A program made the position numbers and the translations under genes. Positions 10,523 to 19,710 of a stretch of DNA of 64,000 nucleotides are shown here, one piece after another. Each line of letters begins with the position of its first letter. Positions within the stretch are counted from its first letter, which is position 1. The stretch is from Vibrio sp. JC009. Its GTDB lineage: Bacteria; Pseudomonadota; Gammaproteobacteria; Enterobacterales; Vibrionaceae. The DNA lies in the NCBI RefSeq assembly GCF_029016485.1, contig NZ_CP092106.1, positions 682,001-746,000 on the forward strand, read 5' to 3'. The notes under the pieces are model-generated. The model saw only the letters and a list, made by a program, of their open reading frames with translations. It made no database searches and was not told the DNA's origin.

Positions 10523-10918
10523 ATGTCAAAAGAATTTAGCCGCACGCAGCGCGTGTCGCAGCAATTACAAAAAGAACTTGCAGTGATTCTGCAAAGAGAA
10601 ATCCGTGACTCCCGTATGGGCATGGTAACCATTTCTGACGTTGAGGTTTCACGTGACCTTGCGTATGCGAAAGTATTTGTTACTTTCCTTTGTGTGGGTG
10701 AGCAGACGCCGGAATCCAGCCTTGCTGCTCTGAAAGAGCATGAAGCGCATATCCGTATGATGCTTGGCAAGCGCATCCGTCTTCGTCTGACTCCGGAAGT
10801 TCGCTTTACCTATGACAACACGCTTGTTGAAGGTATGCGCATGTCTAACCTTGTTACCGAAGTAGTAAACAGTGACAAGCAGCGCGCTCAGGAATCCGGT
10901 CGTGAGGAAGAAGAGTAA
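10523..10918 (+). CDS. rbfA: 30S ribosome-binding factor A
   Basis: RbfA assists late 16S rRNA maturation and is needed for growth in the cold. Its 131 residues show the family N-terminus ([19 protein letters not shown]), the KH-like core with [15 protein letters not shown], and [19 protein letters not shown] precedes the ATG. Its stop overlaps the truB start by one base (TAATG), so the two are likely translationally coupled. The 311 bp gap from infB is unusually long and holds two repeat elements. Confidence 0.96.
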   Translation: MSKEFSRTQRVSQQLQKELAVILQREIRDSRMGMVTISDVEVSRDLAYAKVFVTFLCVGEQTPESSLAALKEHEAHIRMMLGKRIRLRLTPEVRFTYDNTLVEGMRMSNLVTEVVNSDKQRAQESGREEEE

Positions 10919-11853
10919 TGGCTCGTCGTCGTAAAGGTCGTCCGGTAAATGGTATTGTCCTTTTAGACAAGCCAACAGGTATCTCTTCTAACGATGCGCT
11001 GCAGAAAGTAAAGCGCATCTACTTTGCTGAGAAAGCAGGCCACACAGGCGCGCTTGATCCACTGGCAACCGGCATGCTGCCAATCTGCCTGGGTGAAGCA
11101 ACCAAGTTTTCTCAGTTCCTTCTGGACTCAGATAAGCGCTACCGCGTGATTGCAAAACTTGGCGAACGTACTAACACCTCAGACTCTGATGGTGAAGTGG
11201 TAGAAACCCGTCCGGTGAAAGTGGACCGTGGTCAGCTTGAGCGTTGCATTGCGAAATTCCGTGGTGAAACGGATCAGATCCCTTCGATGTTTTCAGCACT
11301 TAAGTACCAGGGCAAGCCTCTGTACGAATACGCCCGTGAAGGTATCGAAGTTCCTCGTGAATCCCGTAAGATCACCGTTTACTCTATCGAGCTTCTTCGC
11401 TTTGAAGGTCATGAAGTAGAGATGGAAGTACACTGCTCTAAAGGTACTTACATCCGCACCATAGTTGATGACCTTGGCGAAATGCTGGGCTGCGGCGCAC
11501 ACGTGACTTACCTTCGCCGTACCGGAGTTTCAGACTATCCGTATGAGCGAATGGTGACTCTGGAAGACTTAGAAGCACTTCTGGAAAAAGCACGCGAGCA
11601 GGACATTCAGCCAAAAGAGCTGCTGGACCCAATCCTGATGCCAATGGATACAGCGGTACAGGATCTGCCGGAAGTTAATCTTATCCCTGAGCTGACCGAT
11701 ATGGTTCAGCACGGCCAGCCGGTACAGGTATTCGGCGCTCCAACTGAAGGTCAGGTTCGCATGACCAGCGGGGAAGAGAAGCTGTTTATCGGGGTTGGTG
11801 AAATTGATGATGATGGGAAGATTGCGCCTAAACGTTTAGTTGTTTTTAGGTAG
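10918..11853 (+). CDS. truB: tRNA pseudouridine(55) synthase
   Basis: TruB makes the universal pseudouridine-55 in the tRNA T-loop. The catalytic aspartate lies in [12 protein letters not shown] (Asp47). The later motifs [32 protein letters not shown] and CSKGTYIRT follow, with a C-terminal PUA-like domain. The 311 residues are full length. It begins inside the rbfA stop codon and is the last gene of the operon before a CCCTGGG element. Confidence 0.97.
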   Translation: MARRRKGRPVNGIVLLDKPTGISSNDALQKVKRIYFAEKAGHTGALDPLATGMLPICLGEATKFSQFLLDSDKRYRVIAKLGERTNTSDSDGEVVETRPVKVDRGQLERCIAKFRGETDQIPSMFSALKYQGKPLYEYAREGIEVPRESRKITVYSIELLRFEGHEVEMEVHCSKGTYIRTIVDDLGEMLGCGAHVTYLRRTGVSDYPYERMVTLEDLEALLEKAREQDIQPKELLDPILMPMDTAVQDLPEVNLIPELTDMVQHGQPVQVFGAPTEGQVRMTSGEEKLFIGVGEIDDDGKIAPKRLVVFR

Positions 11854-11860
11854 GTTTTTG

Positions 11861-11967
11861 GGGCCCTGGGCCCTGGGTTCGGGCTTCGCCCTGCTGGGCC
11901 CTGGGAGTAAATATTCCTACTTTCCCAGGGCCTATAGGGCGTAGTCCGCCCCCAGGGCCCAGGGCCC
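11861..11967. repeat. CCCTGGG-family inverted-repeat element, copy 3
   Basis: A compact 107 bp copy: GGGCCCTGGGCCCTGGG, then hairpin GGGC-TTC-GCCC, CCCTGGGA, a 16 bp AT-rich centre, and the inverted arm ending CAGGGCCCAGGGCCC. The internal hairpin differs from the usual GGAC-TTC-GTCC at a paired position, and both sides changed together. It fills the truB-rpsO gap and stops 10 bp before the rpsO -35 hexamer. Confidence 0.82.
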
Positions 11968-11977
11968 AAAAATCCCC

Positions 11978-12006
11978 TTGCCATCCCCGCGCGCAACCCG
12001 TATAAT
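11978..12006 (+). promoter_or_regulatory. Sigma-70 promoter of rpsO
   Basis: TTGCCA (11978-11983), 17 bp, TATAAT (12001-12006), followed by a GC-rich discriminator (CCGCGC), as is typical of ribosomal-protein genes. It lies directly after the repeat element. Confidence 0.85.
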
Positions 12007-12079
12007 CCGCGCTTCTCGTACCGGCTGAATCAGAGATTGGCTGGTACAGTGTTTAACATTTATGTATTAGGAAAAGATT

Positions 12080-12349
12080 ATGTCTCTGAATGCAGAAACT
12101 AAAGCAGCAGTAGTTGCTGAATACGCACGTAGCGAAGGCGACACAGGTTCACCAGAAGTACAGGTAGCTCTGCTAACTGCTTCTATCAACCACCTACAGG
12201 GTCACTTTGCAAACCACAAGCAAGACCACCACAGCCGTCGCGGTCTTCTACGCATGGTTTCTCGTCGTCGTAAGCTTCTGGACTACCTGAAAGGTAAAGA
12301 CCTGGATCGTTACCACGACCTAATCAAACGTCTGGGCCTACGTCGCTAA
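12080..12349 (+). CDS. rpsO: 30S ribosomal protein S15
   Basis: S15 is an early 16S rRNA-binding protein of the 30S platform. The 89-residue product has the usual length, with [16 protein letters not shown], the [21 protein letters not shown] rRNA-binding helix region (described, not full) and the C-terminal [17 protein letters not shown] precedes the ATG. It has its own strong promoter and terminator; S15 autoregulation by a leader structure is known in E. coli but was not verified here. Confidence 0.98.
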   Translation: MSLNAETKAAVVAEYARSEGDTGSPEVQVALLTASINHLQGHFANHKQDHHSRRGLLRMVSRRRKLLDYLKGKDLDRYHDLIKRLGLRR

Positions 12350-12362
12350 GATCAGTTTGTAG

Positions 12363-12392
12363 AAAAAAGGAGCTTTCGGGCTCCTTTTTTTG
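12363..12392 (+). terminator. Terminator of rpsO
   Basis: AAAAAAGGAGC, loop TTTCGG, GCTCCTTTTTTT. It is a strong Rho-independent terminator 14 bp after the rpsO stop. Confidence 0.92.
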
Positions 12393-12528
12393 TTTCTAAG
12401 CCATTTTTAGGCTTAATTACCTGCACTTACTTTCAATTTCATCTATACTACAGCCCGACCAATTCTGGTTTAGTCAGTTTATCCGACACTTAATCGAGTA
12501 TTGCAGTCACCCGCAGTCGACCATAAGG

Positions 12529-12577
12529 TCGCGGCTAATGAAAAGCCTCTGTTGCAGAAGCTTTTCATTAGTCGCGA
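12529..12577 (+). promoter_or_regulatory. pnp leader hairpin (probable RNase III site)
   Basis: A long stem pairs TCGCG-CTAATGAAAAGC with GCTTTTCATTAG-CGCGA around a 13-base loop, 48 bp before the pnp start. In E. coli, RNase III cuts such a pnp leader stem and PNPase then represses its own mRNA; position and shape fit the same control. A TATACT at 12444-12449 may be the -10 of a pnp promoter. Confidence 0.8.
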
Positions 12578-12624
12578 TTGGTAATACCGAGAAGGTGTTT
12601 TTACTAATATCTTAAGGAAATATA

Positions 12625-14763
12625 ATGTTCGCGAATCCAGTCGTAAAAACATTTAAGTACGGTAACCACACCGTAACTCTAGAAACTGGCGTAATTGCAC
12701 GTCAGGCAACTGCTGCCGTAATGGTAACAATGGACGATACAGCCGTATTCGTTTCTGTTGTTGGTAAAAAAGAAGCAGTAGAAGGTCAGGACTTTTTCCC
12801 TCTGACAGTTAACTACCAGGAGCGTACTTACGCAGCAGGTAAAATCCCTGGCGGTTTCTTCAAGCGTGAAGGTCGTCCTTCTGAAGGCGAAACTCTGACA
12901 GCTCGTCTTATCGACCGTCCAATCCGTCCGCTATTCCCTGACGAGTTCAAAAACGAAGTACAGGTAATTGCTACAGTTGTTTCTGTAAACCCGGACGTTC
13001 AGCCAGATATCGTTACCATGATTGGTACTTCTGCTGCTCTTGCTATCTCTGGTATCCCGTTTAACGGTCCTATCGGCTCTGCTCGTGTTGGTCACATTGA
13101 TGGTCAGCTGGTTCTTAACCCAAGCCAGACTGAGCTGGAATCTTCTCGCCTTGACCTTGTTGTTGCAGGTACAGAAGGTGCAGTACTGATGGTTGAATCT
13201 GAAGCAGACAACCTGACTGAAGAAGAGATGCTTTCAGCGGTTGTATATGGTCACGATCAGCAGCAAGCTGTTATCACTGCTATCAACGAATTTGCAGCAG
13301 AAGTAGCTACTCCAGCGTGGGATTGGGTTGCTCCTGAAGAGAACACAGCGCTTAAGACTAAGATTGCTGAACTGGCAGAAGCTAAGCTTGTTGAGGCTTA
13401 TCAGATCACTGAGAAAATGGCTCGTTATGATCGTATCAATGAGATCTCTGCAGAAGTAAACGAAGTTCTGCTGGCTGAAGATCCTGAAGCGAACACGAAA
13501 GAAATTCACACTATCTTCCACGATCTGGAGAAGACGGTTGTACGTCGCAGCATCATCGCTGGTAACCCACGTATCGACGGCCGTGAAAAAGATATGGTTC
13601 GTGCGCTTGACGTTCGTACTGGCGTTCTTCCTCGTACACACGGCAGCGCGCTATTTACCCGTGGTGAAACTCAGGCAATGGTTACAGCAACGCTTGGTAC
13701 TCAGCGTGATGCTCAGATCATTGACGAGCTGACTGGCGAGCGTAAAGATCACTTCCTGCTTCACTACAACTTCCCTCCATACTGTGTTGGTGAAACTGGC
13801 TTTGTTGGTTCTCCTAAGCGTCGTGAAATCGGCCACGGTAAACTGGCTAAGCGCGGTATTGCTGCGGTAATGCCTTCAGTTGAAGAATTCCCGTACACAG
13901 TACGCGTTGTTTCTGAAATCACAGAATCTAACGGTTCATCTTCAATGGCTTCTGTATGTGGTACTTCTCTGGCTCTTATGGACGCTGGTGTGCCAATCAA
14001 GTCTTCTGTTGCGGGTATCGCAATGGGTCTTGTTAAAGAAGGCGACGACTTTGTTGTTCTTTCTGACATCCTGGGTGACGAAGACCACCTTGGTGACATG
14101 GACTTTAAAGTAGCAGGTACTAACACTGGTGTTACTGCTCTTCAGATGGATATCAAGATTGAAGGTATCACTAAAGAGATCATGCAGATCGCTCTGAACC
14201 AGGCACAGGGTGCTCGTAAGCACATCCTGACTGTGATGGACGAAGCAATCTCTGGTGCTCGTGAAGAGATCTCTGAGTTCGCTCCTCGCATTCACACAAT
14301 GAAGATCAGCGCTGAGAAGATCAAAGACGTAATCGGTAAAGGTGGTGCAGTTATCCGTCAGCTGACTGAAGAGACTGGTACAACTATCGAAATCGAAGAC
14401 GACGGTACTATCAAGATTGCTGCAACAGATGGTGACCAGGCGAAAGACGCTATCCGTCGTATCGAAGAGATCACTGCAGAAGTTGAAGTTGGCCGCATCT
14501 ATACTGGTAAGGTTGCACGTCTTGCTGACTTCGGTGCATTCGTTACCGTTCTTCCTGGTAAAGATGGCCTTGTTCACATCTCTCAGATTGCTGACAAGCG
14601 TATCGAGAAAGTGGCTGACTACCTGTCTGAAGGTCAGGAAGTTAAGGTTAAGGTTCTTGAGATTGACCGTCAGGGTCGTGTTCGTCTGAGCATGAAAGAA
14701 GCTGTTGAAAAACCAGCAGAAGCTGATTCAGCAGCGGAAGGTTCTGCACCAGAAGCAGAGTAA
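12625..14763 (+). CDS. pnp: Polyribonucleotide nucleotidyltransferase (PNPase)
   Basis: PNPase is the trimeric phosphorolytic 3'-5' exoribonuclease of the degradosome. It has two RNase PH-like domains (residues about 1-230 and 310-540) joined by an alpha-helical domain. A KH domain (about 553-610, containing [12 protein letters not shown]) and an S1 domain (about 620-690) follow. The second core has the active-site stretch [17 protein letters not shown]. Its 712 residues match the family. The acidic Ala/Glu tail is variable. Expression is probably autoregulated through the leader hairpin. Confidence 0.98.
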   Translation: MFANPVVKTFKYGNHTVTLETGVIARQATAAVMVTMDDTAVFVSVVGKKEAVEGQDFFPLTVNYQERTYAAGKIPGGFFKREGRPSEGETLTARLIDRPIRPLFPDEFKNEVQVIATVVSVNPDVQPDIVTMIGTSAALAISGIPFNGPIGSARVGHIDGQLVLNPSQTELESSRLDLVVAGTEGAVLMVESEADNLTEEEMLSAVVYGHDQQQAVITAINEFAAEVATPAWDWVAPEENTALKTKIAELAEAKLVEAYQITEKMARYDRINEISAEVNEVLLAEDPEANTKEIHTIFHDLEKTVVRRSIIAGNPRIDGREKDMVRALDVRTGVLPRTHGSALFTRGETQAMVTATLGTQRDAQIIDELTGERKDHFLLHYNFPPYCVGETGFVGSPKRREIGHGKLAKRGIAAVMPSVEEFPYTVRVVSEITESNGSSSMASVCGTSLALMDAGVPIKSSVAGIAMGLVKEGDDFVVLSDILGDEDHLGDMDFKVAGTNTGVTALQMDIKIEGITKEIMQIALNQAQGARKHILTVMDEAISGAREEISEFAPRIHTMKISAEKIKDVIGKGGAVIRQLTEETGTTIEIEDDGTIKIAATDGDQAKDAIRRIEEITAEVEVGRIYTGKVARLADFGAFVTVLPGKDGLVHISQIADKRIEKVADYLSEGQEVKVKVLEIDRQGRVRLSMKEAVEKPAEADSAAEGSAPEAE

Positions 14764-14801
14764 TGGTTTCGTTTGTAGCGTAAAAGCTGCAAAGCTGTTA
14801 T

Positions 14802-14834
14802 AAAGGGGAGCATTACGCTCCCCTTTGTTTTTTT
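14802..14834 (+). terminator. Terminator of pnp
   Basis: AAAGGGGAGC, loop ATTAC, GCTCCCCTTT, then GTTTTTTT. It ends 29 bp before nlpI, so nlpI may rely on read-through, as its order after pnp is conserved. Confidence 0.9.
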
Positions 14835-14862
14835 AGGGAAGCCAGACAGGAGAGATGTTTAC

Positions 14863-15783
14863 GTGAAATGGTTTCGATTGATTGGGCTGGGCGTTCTGGC
14901 TGTTTTGTCAGGCTGTGCGTCTACCGGTGACAGTGAGCCTAAAAATAGCTGGGTATATCCGCCAATGGCTGTTCCTTTGCAGCCGAGTATTCAGCAGGAG
15001 GTTCAGGTCGCCCGTCTGAATCAGCTACTGCAGAGACCAGATCTTGATGATGAAGTCCGCGCCAAGATGTTCTATGAGCGTGGCAGCTATTACGACAGTC
15101 TGGGGCTAAGAGATCTTGCCCGCCTTGATTTCAATCAGTCACTGAGCATGAACCCAGCGCAGCCGGATATCTTTAACCTGCTTGGCGTCTATTACACTCA
15201 GGTAGGCGAGTTTGATGCCGCCTACGAAGCCTTTGATTCAACGCTTGAGCTTGACCCAAGTAACCAGTATGCAGAACGCAACAGAGCCATTGCACTCTAC
15301 TATGGTGGCCGTACAGAGTTGGCTTTTGAAGAGATGAAGGCGCACTATCAGGATGATCCGGAAGACCCATTCCGTGCGCTCTGGCTCTATATTGTGGAAA
15401 GAGATTTAGATGAGCAGGCGGCCGTTGAGCATTTAACCCAAAGATATCAGAACCGCAGTGAGCTATGGGGCTGGGTTCTGGTTGCCATTATGCTAAAAGA
15501 TGTCACCGAAGAAGACGCCTTTAAAGCCGTGCTGACCGGCACCAGAGACAACGTCCTTCTGGCACAGCGCCTGACAGAAGCCTATTTTTACCTGGGCAAG
15601 CGTTACCAGTTTGAAGGTGATTTCGCCAATGCCATTGCTTTATACAAGCTGGCACTTTCATTTAACGTTTATGAATATGTTGAGCACAGGTACTCTTTCC
15701 TTGAGCTGGGGCGGATCTTTGATGAAGTTAAAGAGGCTCGGAAAGCGATGGAGAAGAAGGGGACTCTGGAAGCGAAAAACTAG
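14863..15783 (+). CDS. nlpI: Lipoprotein NlpI (TPR)
   Basis: NlpI is an outer-membrane lipoprotein that in E. coli acts as an adaptor for the Prc protease and peptidoglycan hydrolases. The signal peptide ends in lipobox LSGC with the acylated Cys18. The rest is helical with tetratricopeptide repeats, the clearest being DIFNLLGVYYTQVGEFDAAY and the following repeat. Length is 306, close to the E. coli 294. The start is GTG at 14863 with CAGGAGAG upstream; no in-frame ATG is nearby. It lies directly after pnp, as in enterobacteria. Confidence 0.94.
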   Translation: MKWFRLIGLGVLAVLSGCASTGDSEPKNSWVYPPMAVPLQPSIQQEVQVARLNQLLQRPDLDDEVRAKMFYERGSYYDSLGLRDLARLDFNQSLSMNPAQPDIFNLLGVYYTQVGEFDAAYEAFDSTLELDPSNQYAERNRAIALYYGGRTELAFEEMKAHYQDDPEDPFRALWLYIVERDLDEQAAVEHLTQRYQNRSELWGWVLVAIMLKDVTEEDAFKAVLTGTRDNVLLAQRLTEAYFYLGKRYQFEGDFANAIALYKLALSFNVYEYVEHRYSFLELGRIFDEVKEARKAMEKKGTLEAKN

Positions 15784-15801
15784 TAATTGGCCCTGGGAGA
15801 G

Positions 15802-15840
15802 AAAGCCAGTATGGGATTAAGCCTGTGCTGGCTTTTTTTG
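15802..15840 (+). terminator. Terminator of nlpI
   Basis: AAAGCCAG (15802-15809) pairs with CTGGCTTT (15828-15835) across an 18-base loop, followed by a T-run. A CCCTGGG remnant (15789-15798) sits between the stop codon and this stem. Confidence 0.8.
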
Positions 15841-15858
15841 TTGCTTAAGAATTACTCT

Positions 15859-15886
15859 TCGTTCCCACGCGGAGCGTAGGAACGAG
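15859..15886. repeat. CGTTCCCACGC-type short palindrome
   Basis: TCGTTCCCACGC pairs imperfectly with GCGTAGGAACGA around GGA. The same sequence type forms the arms of the larger element at 53845-54001. Hairpins of this type are common between genes in many gammaproteobacteria. Confidence 0.7.
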
Positions 15887-15940
15887 ATATCCGCCACCTA
15901 CACCAAAATACCATTGCAATAAATACCAATAACATTAAAA

Positions 15941-15959
15941 TAGTTAGCCTGGCTAACTA
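15941..15959. promoter_or_regulatory. MarR operator upstream of marR
   Basis: A perfect 19 bp palindrome TAGTTAGCC-T-GGCTAACTA ending 11 bp before the marR start. Its core GTTAGC-N3-GCTAAC is repeated exactly ahead of the MATE gene, which points to autoregulation plus control of the pump by the adjacent MarR protein. Confidence 0.82.
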
Positions 15960-15970
15960 AAGGTGTTGTT

Positions 15971-16381
15971 ATGTCCTTGAAATCCGTTTTATTCGACTTT
16001 GAGCGCTTTCTTTCAAGAGAGTGGCGTGCTTATTCAAAAGAAGATCCAATGGCGAAGCTCAGTTTTAATGAGTTTGACTACCTAAAGGTCATACAACTAT
16101 CGAAAGAGCCAATACGAATTACGGATCTCGCCAAGGAGATGATGGTAGCCAAACCTTCTGCGTCAAATATGATTGTAAGGCTTGAGAAGAAGGGACTGGT
16201 TCAGCGAACCTGCTGTGCTGAAGATGCACGGGTAAAAAGAGTCATTCTTACTGAAAAAGCGAAAAATGATCTCTCGCTGGAAGAGAAGGTTAACTCCATT
16301 ATTGCGGCTAAATTAGAAAAGCGCATTACTGCAGAAGAAGCAGAGCAAATTGTTGCGATTTTTACCAAGATGATGAAGTAG
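15971..16381 (+). CDS. MarR-family transcriptional regulator
   Basis: A 136-residue winged-helix protein. The recognition region reads IRITDLAKEMMVAKPSAS followed by NMIVRLEKKGLVQR, and the wing carries CAEDARVKRVILTEK. Helices for dimerisation flank it. MarR proteins usually repress a neighbouring efflux or stress gene and release DNA on binding a phenolic or other ligand. It is followed 70 bp later by a MATE pump, and the same palindrome precedes both. A Cys-Cys pair (QRTCCAED) in the wing could be redox-active; this is inference. Confidence 0.9.
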   Translation: MSLKSVLFDFERFLSREWRAYSKEDPMAKLSFNEFDYLKVIQLSKEPIRITDLAKEMMVAKPSASNMIVRLEKKGLVQRTCCAEDARVKRVILTEKAKNDLSLEEKVNSIIAAKLEKRITAEEAEQIVAIFTKMMK

Positions 16382-16418
16382 TTTTCAGCTATTAATAGTG
16401 TGTTAGTTTATTTAATTA

Positions 16419-16433
16419 GTTAGCTATGCTAAC
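16419..16433. promoter_or_regulatory. MarR operator upstream of the MATE gene
   Basis: GTTAGC-TAT-GCTAAC, the same half-sites and spacing as at 15943-15957. It lies 18 bp before the MATE start codon, in a position to block transcription or its initiation. Confidence 0.8.
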
Positions 16434-16451
16434 GAAAAAAAGAGAGCAAAG

Positions 16452-17759
16452 ATGTCCAAGTCTATTTATAAACAGTTCTGGCACTACACCTTGCCCACGG
16501 TAGCAGCCATGCTGGTTAACGGCCTGTATCAGGTTATCGATGGCATATTTATCGGTCAGTATGTTGGTGCTGACGGTTTGGCGGGTATCAATGTAGCATG
16601 GCCTGTTATCGGCTCTGTAATGGGCATTGGCATGATGGTTGGAGTGGGAACCGGAGCTCTATCTTCTATCAACCTTGGCGCTGAAAACAGGGGTAAAGCA
16701 AAGCAGATAATTAGTACAGGTTTGATTTGCCTGCTTGGATTGTATCCGGTAATCGGGCTATTTCTGTACTTTTATTCTGATCAGCTATTACTCCTTCAGG
16801 GTGTGGAAGGGCGGGTATTTGAGCTTGGTAAGCAGTATCTGGATATTTTAGTTGTTGCCAGCCTGGTTTCTTTAGGTTCGATAGCGCTGCCGTTTCTTAT
16901 CCGTAATGATAACAGTCCGAAGCTGGCGACACTGTTAATGGTGGCCGGTGCCCTTATTAATATCGCGCTGGATTACCTGCTGATCGGCGTGCTGGGCTGG
17001 GAGTTGACCGGAGCTGCGGTTGCAACGGCTATCGCACAGCTTGTTACCACGATTTCCGGTATCGGATACTTTTTCAGCCGGCGTTCTACCATGCGCCTCT
17101 CGCTGTCCGGACTTACCGTGAGGTTTGAAGAGCTGCCTCAGATCTTCGCAATCGGCCTCTCCAGCTTTTTTATGTATGTTTACGGTTCAGTTATGGTTGC
17201 AGTTCATAACTGGATGTTCGCTCAGCATGGCGGTGTGTTGGTGGTAGGCGCCTACGCCATTATCGGGTATATCGTGACGATCTATTATCTGACGGTTGAA
17301 GGTGTCGCGAATGGTATGCAACCGCTGGCGAGCTTTAATCATGGCGCGAACAAGCCTGAACTGGTGCGTAAGCTACTGAATCTGGCCATGTGGGTTTCAG
17401 TGTTGCTGGGAGTATTTTTTACCCTTGTGATCAACCTGTGCCCGGAACCCATCATTTCGGTCTTCAATGCCCAGGACTCTGAGCTGATGGAAGCCACCAC
17501 CTTAGGTATCCGCCTGCACATGATCACTCTGTTTTTAGATGGCTTTATCGTGGTTGCCGCTGCTTATTATCAGTCTGTGGGTAGCAGTAAAAAAGCCATG
17601 TTTACCACAGGCGGAAATATGCTGGCTCAACTGCCGTTTCTGCTGATACTGCCAATGTGGTTCGGGCTGGAAGGGGTCTGGTTGGCTTATCCGGTTTCGA
17701 ATGTTGTGGTTGGGGTTGTTGTGTTTTATGTTTTGCGGAAGGATTTGAAGGAAATATAA
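16452..17759 (+). CDS. MATE-family multidrug efflux transporter
   Basis: A 435-residue inner-membrane protein with about 12 hydrophobic segments in two homologous halves. The first starts with the family motif (LPTVAAMLVNGLYQVIDGIFIGQYVG) shown here only in part: it contains P-x6-N-x-L-Y-x-V-x-D and GADGLAGINVAWP. The second half has MVAVHNWMFAQHGGVLVVGAY. MATE pumps export cationic drugs using H+ or Na+. Regulation by the upstream MarR protein is likely from the shared operator. The substrate cannot be told. Confidence 0.92.
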   Translation: MSKSIYKQFWHYTLPTVAAMLVNGLYQVIDGIFIGQYVGADGLAGINVAWPVIGSVMGIGMMVGVGTGALSSINLGAENRGKAKQIISTGLICLLGLYPVIGLFLYFYSDQLLLLQGVEGRVFELGKQYLDILVVASLVSLGSIALPFLIRNDNSPKLATLLMVAGALINIALDYLLIGVLGWELTGAAVATAIAQLVTTISGIGYFFSRRSTMRLSLSGLTVRFEELPQIFAIGLSSFFMYVYGSVMVAVHNWMFAQHGGVLVVGAYAIIGYIVTIYYLTVEGVANGMQPLASFNHGANKPELVRKLLNLAMWVSVLLGVFFTLVINLCPEPIISVFNAQDSELMEATTLGIRLHMITLFLDGFIVVAAAYYQSVGSSKKAMFTTGGNMLAQLPFLLILPMWFGLEGVWLAYPVSNVVVGVVVFYVLRKDLKEI

Positions 17760-17780
17760 GGTTATGGGGAAAAGCATAAA

Positions 17781-17909
17781 GGGGGATGGGGACGGACTTC
17801 GTCCTTGAGGGAGATAAGGCTATAGGGAAAAGCTAATAAAGCTTGACATCATGTGCAGTCGAATCAAATCTTGCCCCATAACCCCATAACCCCATAACCC
17901 CATAACCCC
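17781..17909. repeat. GGGGTTAT-octamer repeat element with GGAC-TTC-GTCC hairpin
   Basis: On the left, GGGGATGGGGAC runs into GGACTTCGTCC. After ~65 bp, four exact CCCCATAA units plus CCCC occupy 17874-17909. Read on the minus strand the unit is GGGGTTAT, one base from the GGGGCTAT unit at 23269 and 52112. The array ends on the first base of the csdA stop codon (minus strand). Confidence 0.8.
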
Positions 17910-19114
17910 TACAAAATACCCACCGCCTTAACCACCCCAGCAACAAACCTCTCCACATCCTCCACCGTATTATAAACCCCAAAAGAAACCCGGACTGTCC
18001 CTTTAATACCAAAAGCATCCATTAGCGGATGAGCACAATGATGCCCTGAACGTACAGCGATTCCCTGCTTATCCAGCAGTGTGGCAATGTCCTGATGATG
18101 GACGCCATCCATAACGAAGCTGATAACGCTGGCTCCTTTCTGGTAGCCAATGATCTCTATATCGTCCAGCTCGCAGAGTTTGGTATAGGTAAGTTGCTGG
18201 AGGTCTGAAATATGTTGCTCAATTGCTGTGATATCAAATTGCTGATACCAGTTGATCGCTTCTGCCAGGGCGATTGCACCGGCTATATTTGGCGTTCCTG
18301 CTTCAAACTTACCGGGAAGTTCGGAGTAGGTGGTGCCTTCAAATGAGACCTTCTGAACCATTTTTCCGCCGCCGTGCCATGGGGGCATAGTTTCCAGAAG
18401 TTCTCGCTTGCCGTAGAGCACGCCAATACCTGTCGGGGCGTAGATCTTGTGCCCGGAGAACACGTAGAAGTCGGCATCAAGCATGACAAGATCGAGCTTC
18501 TCGTGAACTATTCCCTGAGAGCCGTCAACGACCACTTTTGCACCGGCTTCGTGAGCCAGCTTAATCATGCTCTCGATAGGGTTTCTGCTGCCGGTGACAT
18601 TGGTGATATGAGCAACCGCAACCATTTTTACACGGTCTTCATCAAGCAGTGACTGGTATGTTTCCTGACAAAGGTGACCATCTCTCTTAACCGGAATCTT
18701 TACCACAGAGGCTCCGGTCTGCTCAGCGACAATCTGCCAGGGAACAATATTGGCGTGGTGTTCAGATTCACCCACAAGGATTGTATCGCCTTTGCTCAGC
18801 GTGCTTCTTGCCCAGGTTTGAGCGATCAGGTTAAGAGCCTCAGTTGCACCTCTTGTCCAGACAATCTCTTTTACGCTGGCAGCACCAATAAACTGGCGCA
18901 CGATTTCACGCGCCTGCTCAAACCGGTTGGTCGCATGGGCTGTCAGGCTATGGCTGCCTCTGTGCACATTGGCATTCTGACTGCTGTAGTACTGGGTTAT
19001 TGCTTCGATAACGGCCTGGGGTTTTTGCGTTGTAGCTGCACTATCAAGGTATACCAGAGACTCATCAGCCAGAGCCGGAAACTGAGCTTTAACTGCGTTT
19101 ACATCAAACTTCAC
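17909..19114 (-). CDS. csdA: Cysteine desulfurase (CsdA/SufS type)
   Basis: A pyridoxal-phosphate enzyme that removes sulfur from cysteine as a persulfide for Fe-S and other sulfur transfer. Visible are YLDSAATTQKP at the N-terminus, WTRGATEALN, the catalytic histidine in SEHHANI, the PLP lysine in FSGHKIYAPTG, and the active cysteine near residue 360 in RSGHHCAHPL. That is the group II (CsdA/SufS) short-loop form. Length is 401. The start is GTG, overlapping the yajL stop (GTGA). No csdE or suf genes are adjacent, so the csdA versus sufS label is not certain. Confidence 0.92.
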   Translation of the reverse strand: MKFDVNAVKAQFPALADESLVYLDSAATTQKPQAVIEAITQYYSSQNANVHRGSHSLTAHATNRFEQAREIVRQFIGAASVKEIVWTRGATEALNLIAQTWARSTLSKGDTILVGESEHHANIVPWQIVAEQTGASVVKIPVKRDGHLCQETYQSLLDEDRVKMVAVAHITNVTGSRNPIESMIKLAHEAGAKVVVDGSQGIVHEKLDLVMLDADFYVFSGHKIYAPTGIGVLYGKRELLETMPPWHGGGKMVQKVSFEGTTYSELPGKFEAGTPNIAGAIALAEAINWYQQFDITAIEQHISDLQQLTYTKLCELDDIEIIGYQKGASVISFVMDGVHHQDIATLLDKQGIAVRSGHHCAHPLMDAFGIKGTVRVSFGVYNTVEDVERFVAGVVKAVGIL

Positions 19115-19710
19115 GATTCACTCATCTCCTGGTAATGAAGATTTGGCAGGGTTACCATAGGTTCGGCAACTTTCCACGCATGCTCTTTACCTGAGAGCTG
19201 TATAATGATTTCCATTGCAAACTCCAGCGCAGAGCCCGGCCCCTGACTGGTGATTAGTTTGTTGTTGATATCAATAGTGACCCGTTTTACCCGCCAGCAA
19301 TCTTCCGGGATATGGCTCTGGAATGAAGGGTGACAGGTCATAAGTGCACCCGGGTAAATATTGTGGCTTTGCAGCACTAATGCCGGTGCTGCGCAGATAG
19401 CCGCCATCCAGCGTCCGTCATACTTTTGCTGTTTAACCATTTCAACCAGCAGAGTGCTGTCTCTGAATGTTTCTGAGCCCCCGACACCGCCAGGCAGAGC
19501 GATTACGTCAAACTCATCATCGGCAACATCCACAAGTTTACAGTCTGCGGTAAGAGTAACGCCGCGGGAGGCTTTCATTGTCAACCGGCCTTCGAAGTCT
19601 GCACTGGCGACTGTCACATCGTAACCGGCGCGAACAAGGATATCGATAATGGTTACCGCTTCCATCTCTTCGGTACCGGGAGCGATAGGGACAAGTATTT
19701 TTTTACTCAT
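19111..19710 (-). CDS. yajL: DJ-1/PfpI-family protein YajL
   Basis: A 199-residue member of the DJ-1/ThiJ/PfpI superfamily. The N-terminus ILVPIAPGTEEMEAVTIID, the ALPGG loop and the nucleophile elbow MAAICAAPALVL with Cys106 are exactly placed for YajL/DJ-1. In E. coli YajL is a chaperone-like stress protein; a deglycase role has been proposed and disputed. It overlaps panE by ATGA (start within the panE stop) and csdA by GTGA, so all three are likely coupled. E. coli also has yajL next to panE. Confidence 0.93.
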   Translation of the reverse strand: MSKKILVPIAPGTEEMEAVTIIDILVRAGYDVTVASADFEGRLTMKASRGVTLTADCKLVDVADDEFDVIALPGGVGGSETFRDSTLLVEMVKQQKYDGRWMAAICAAPALVLQSHNIYPGALMTCHPSFQSHIPEDCWRVKRVTIDINNKLITSQGPGSALEFAMEIIIQLSGKEHAWKVAEPMVTLPNLHYQEMSES

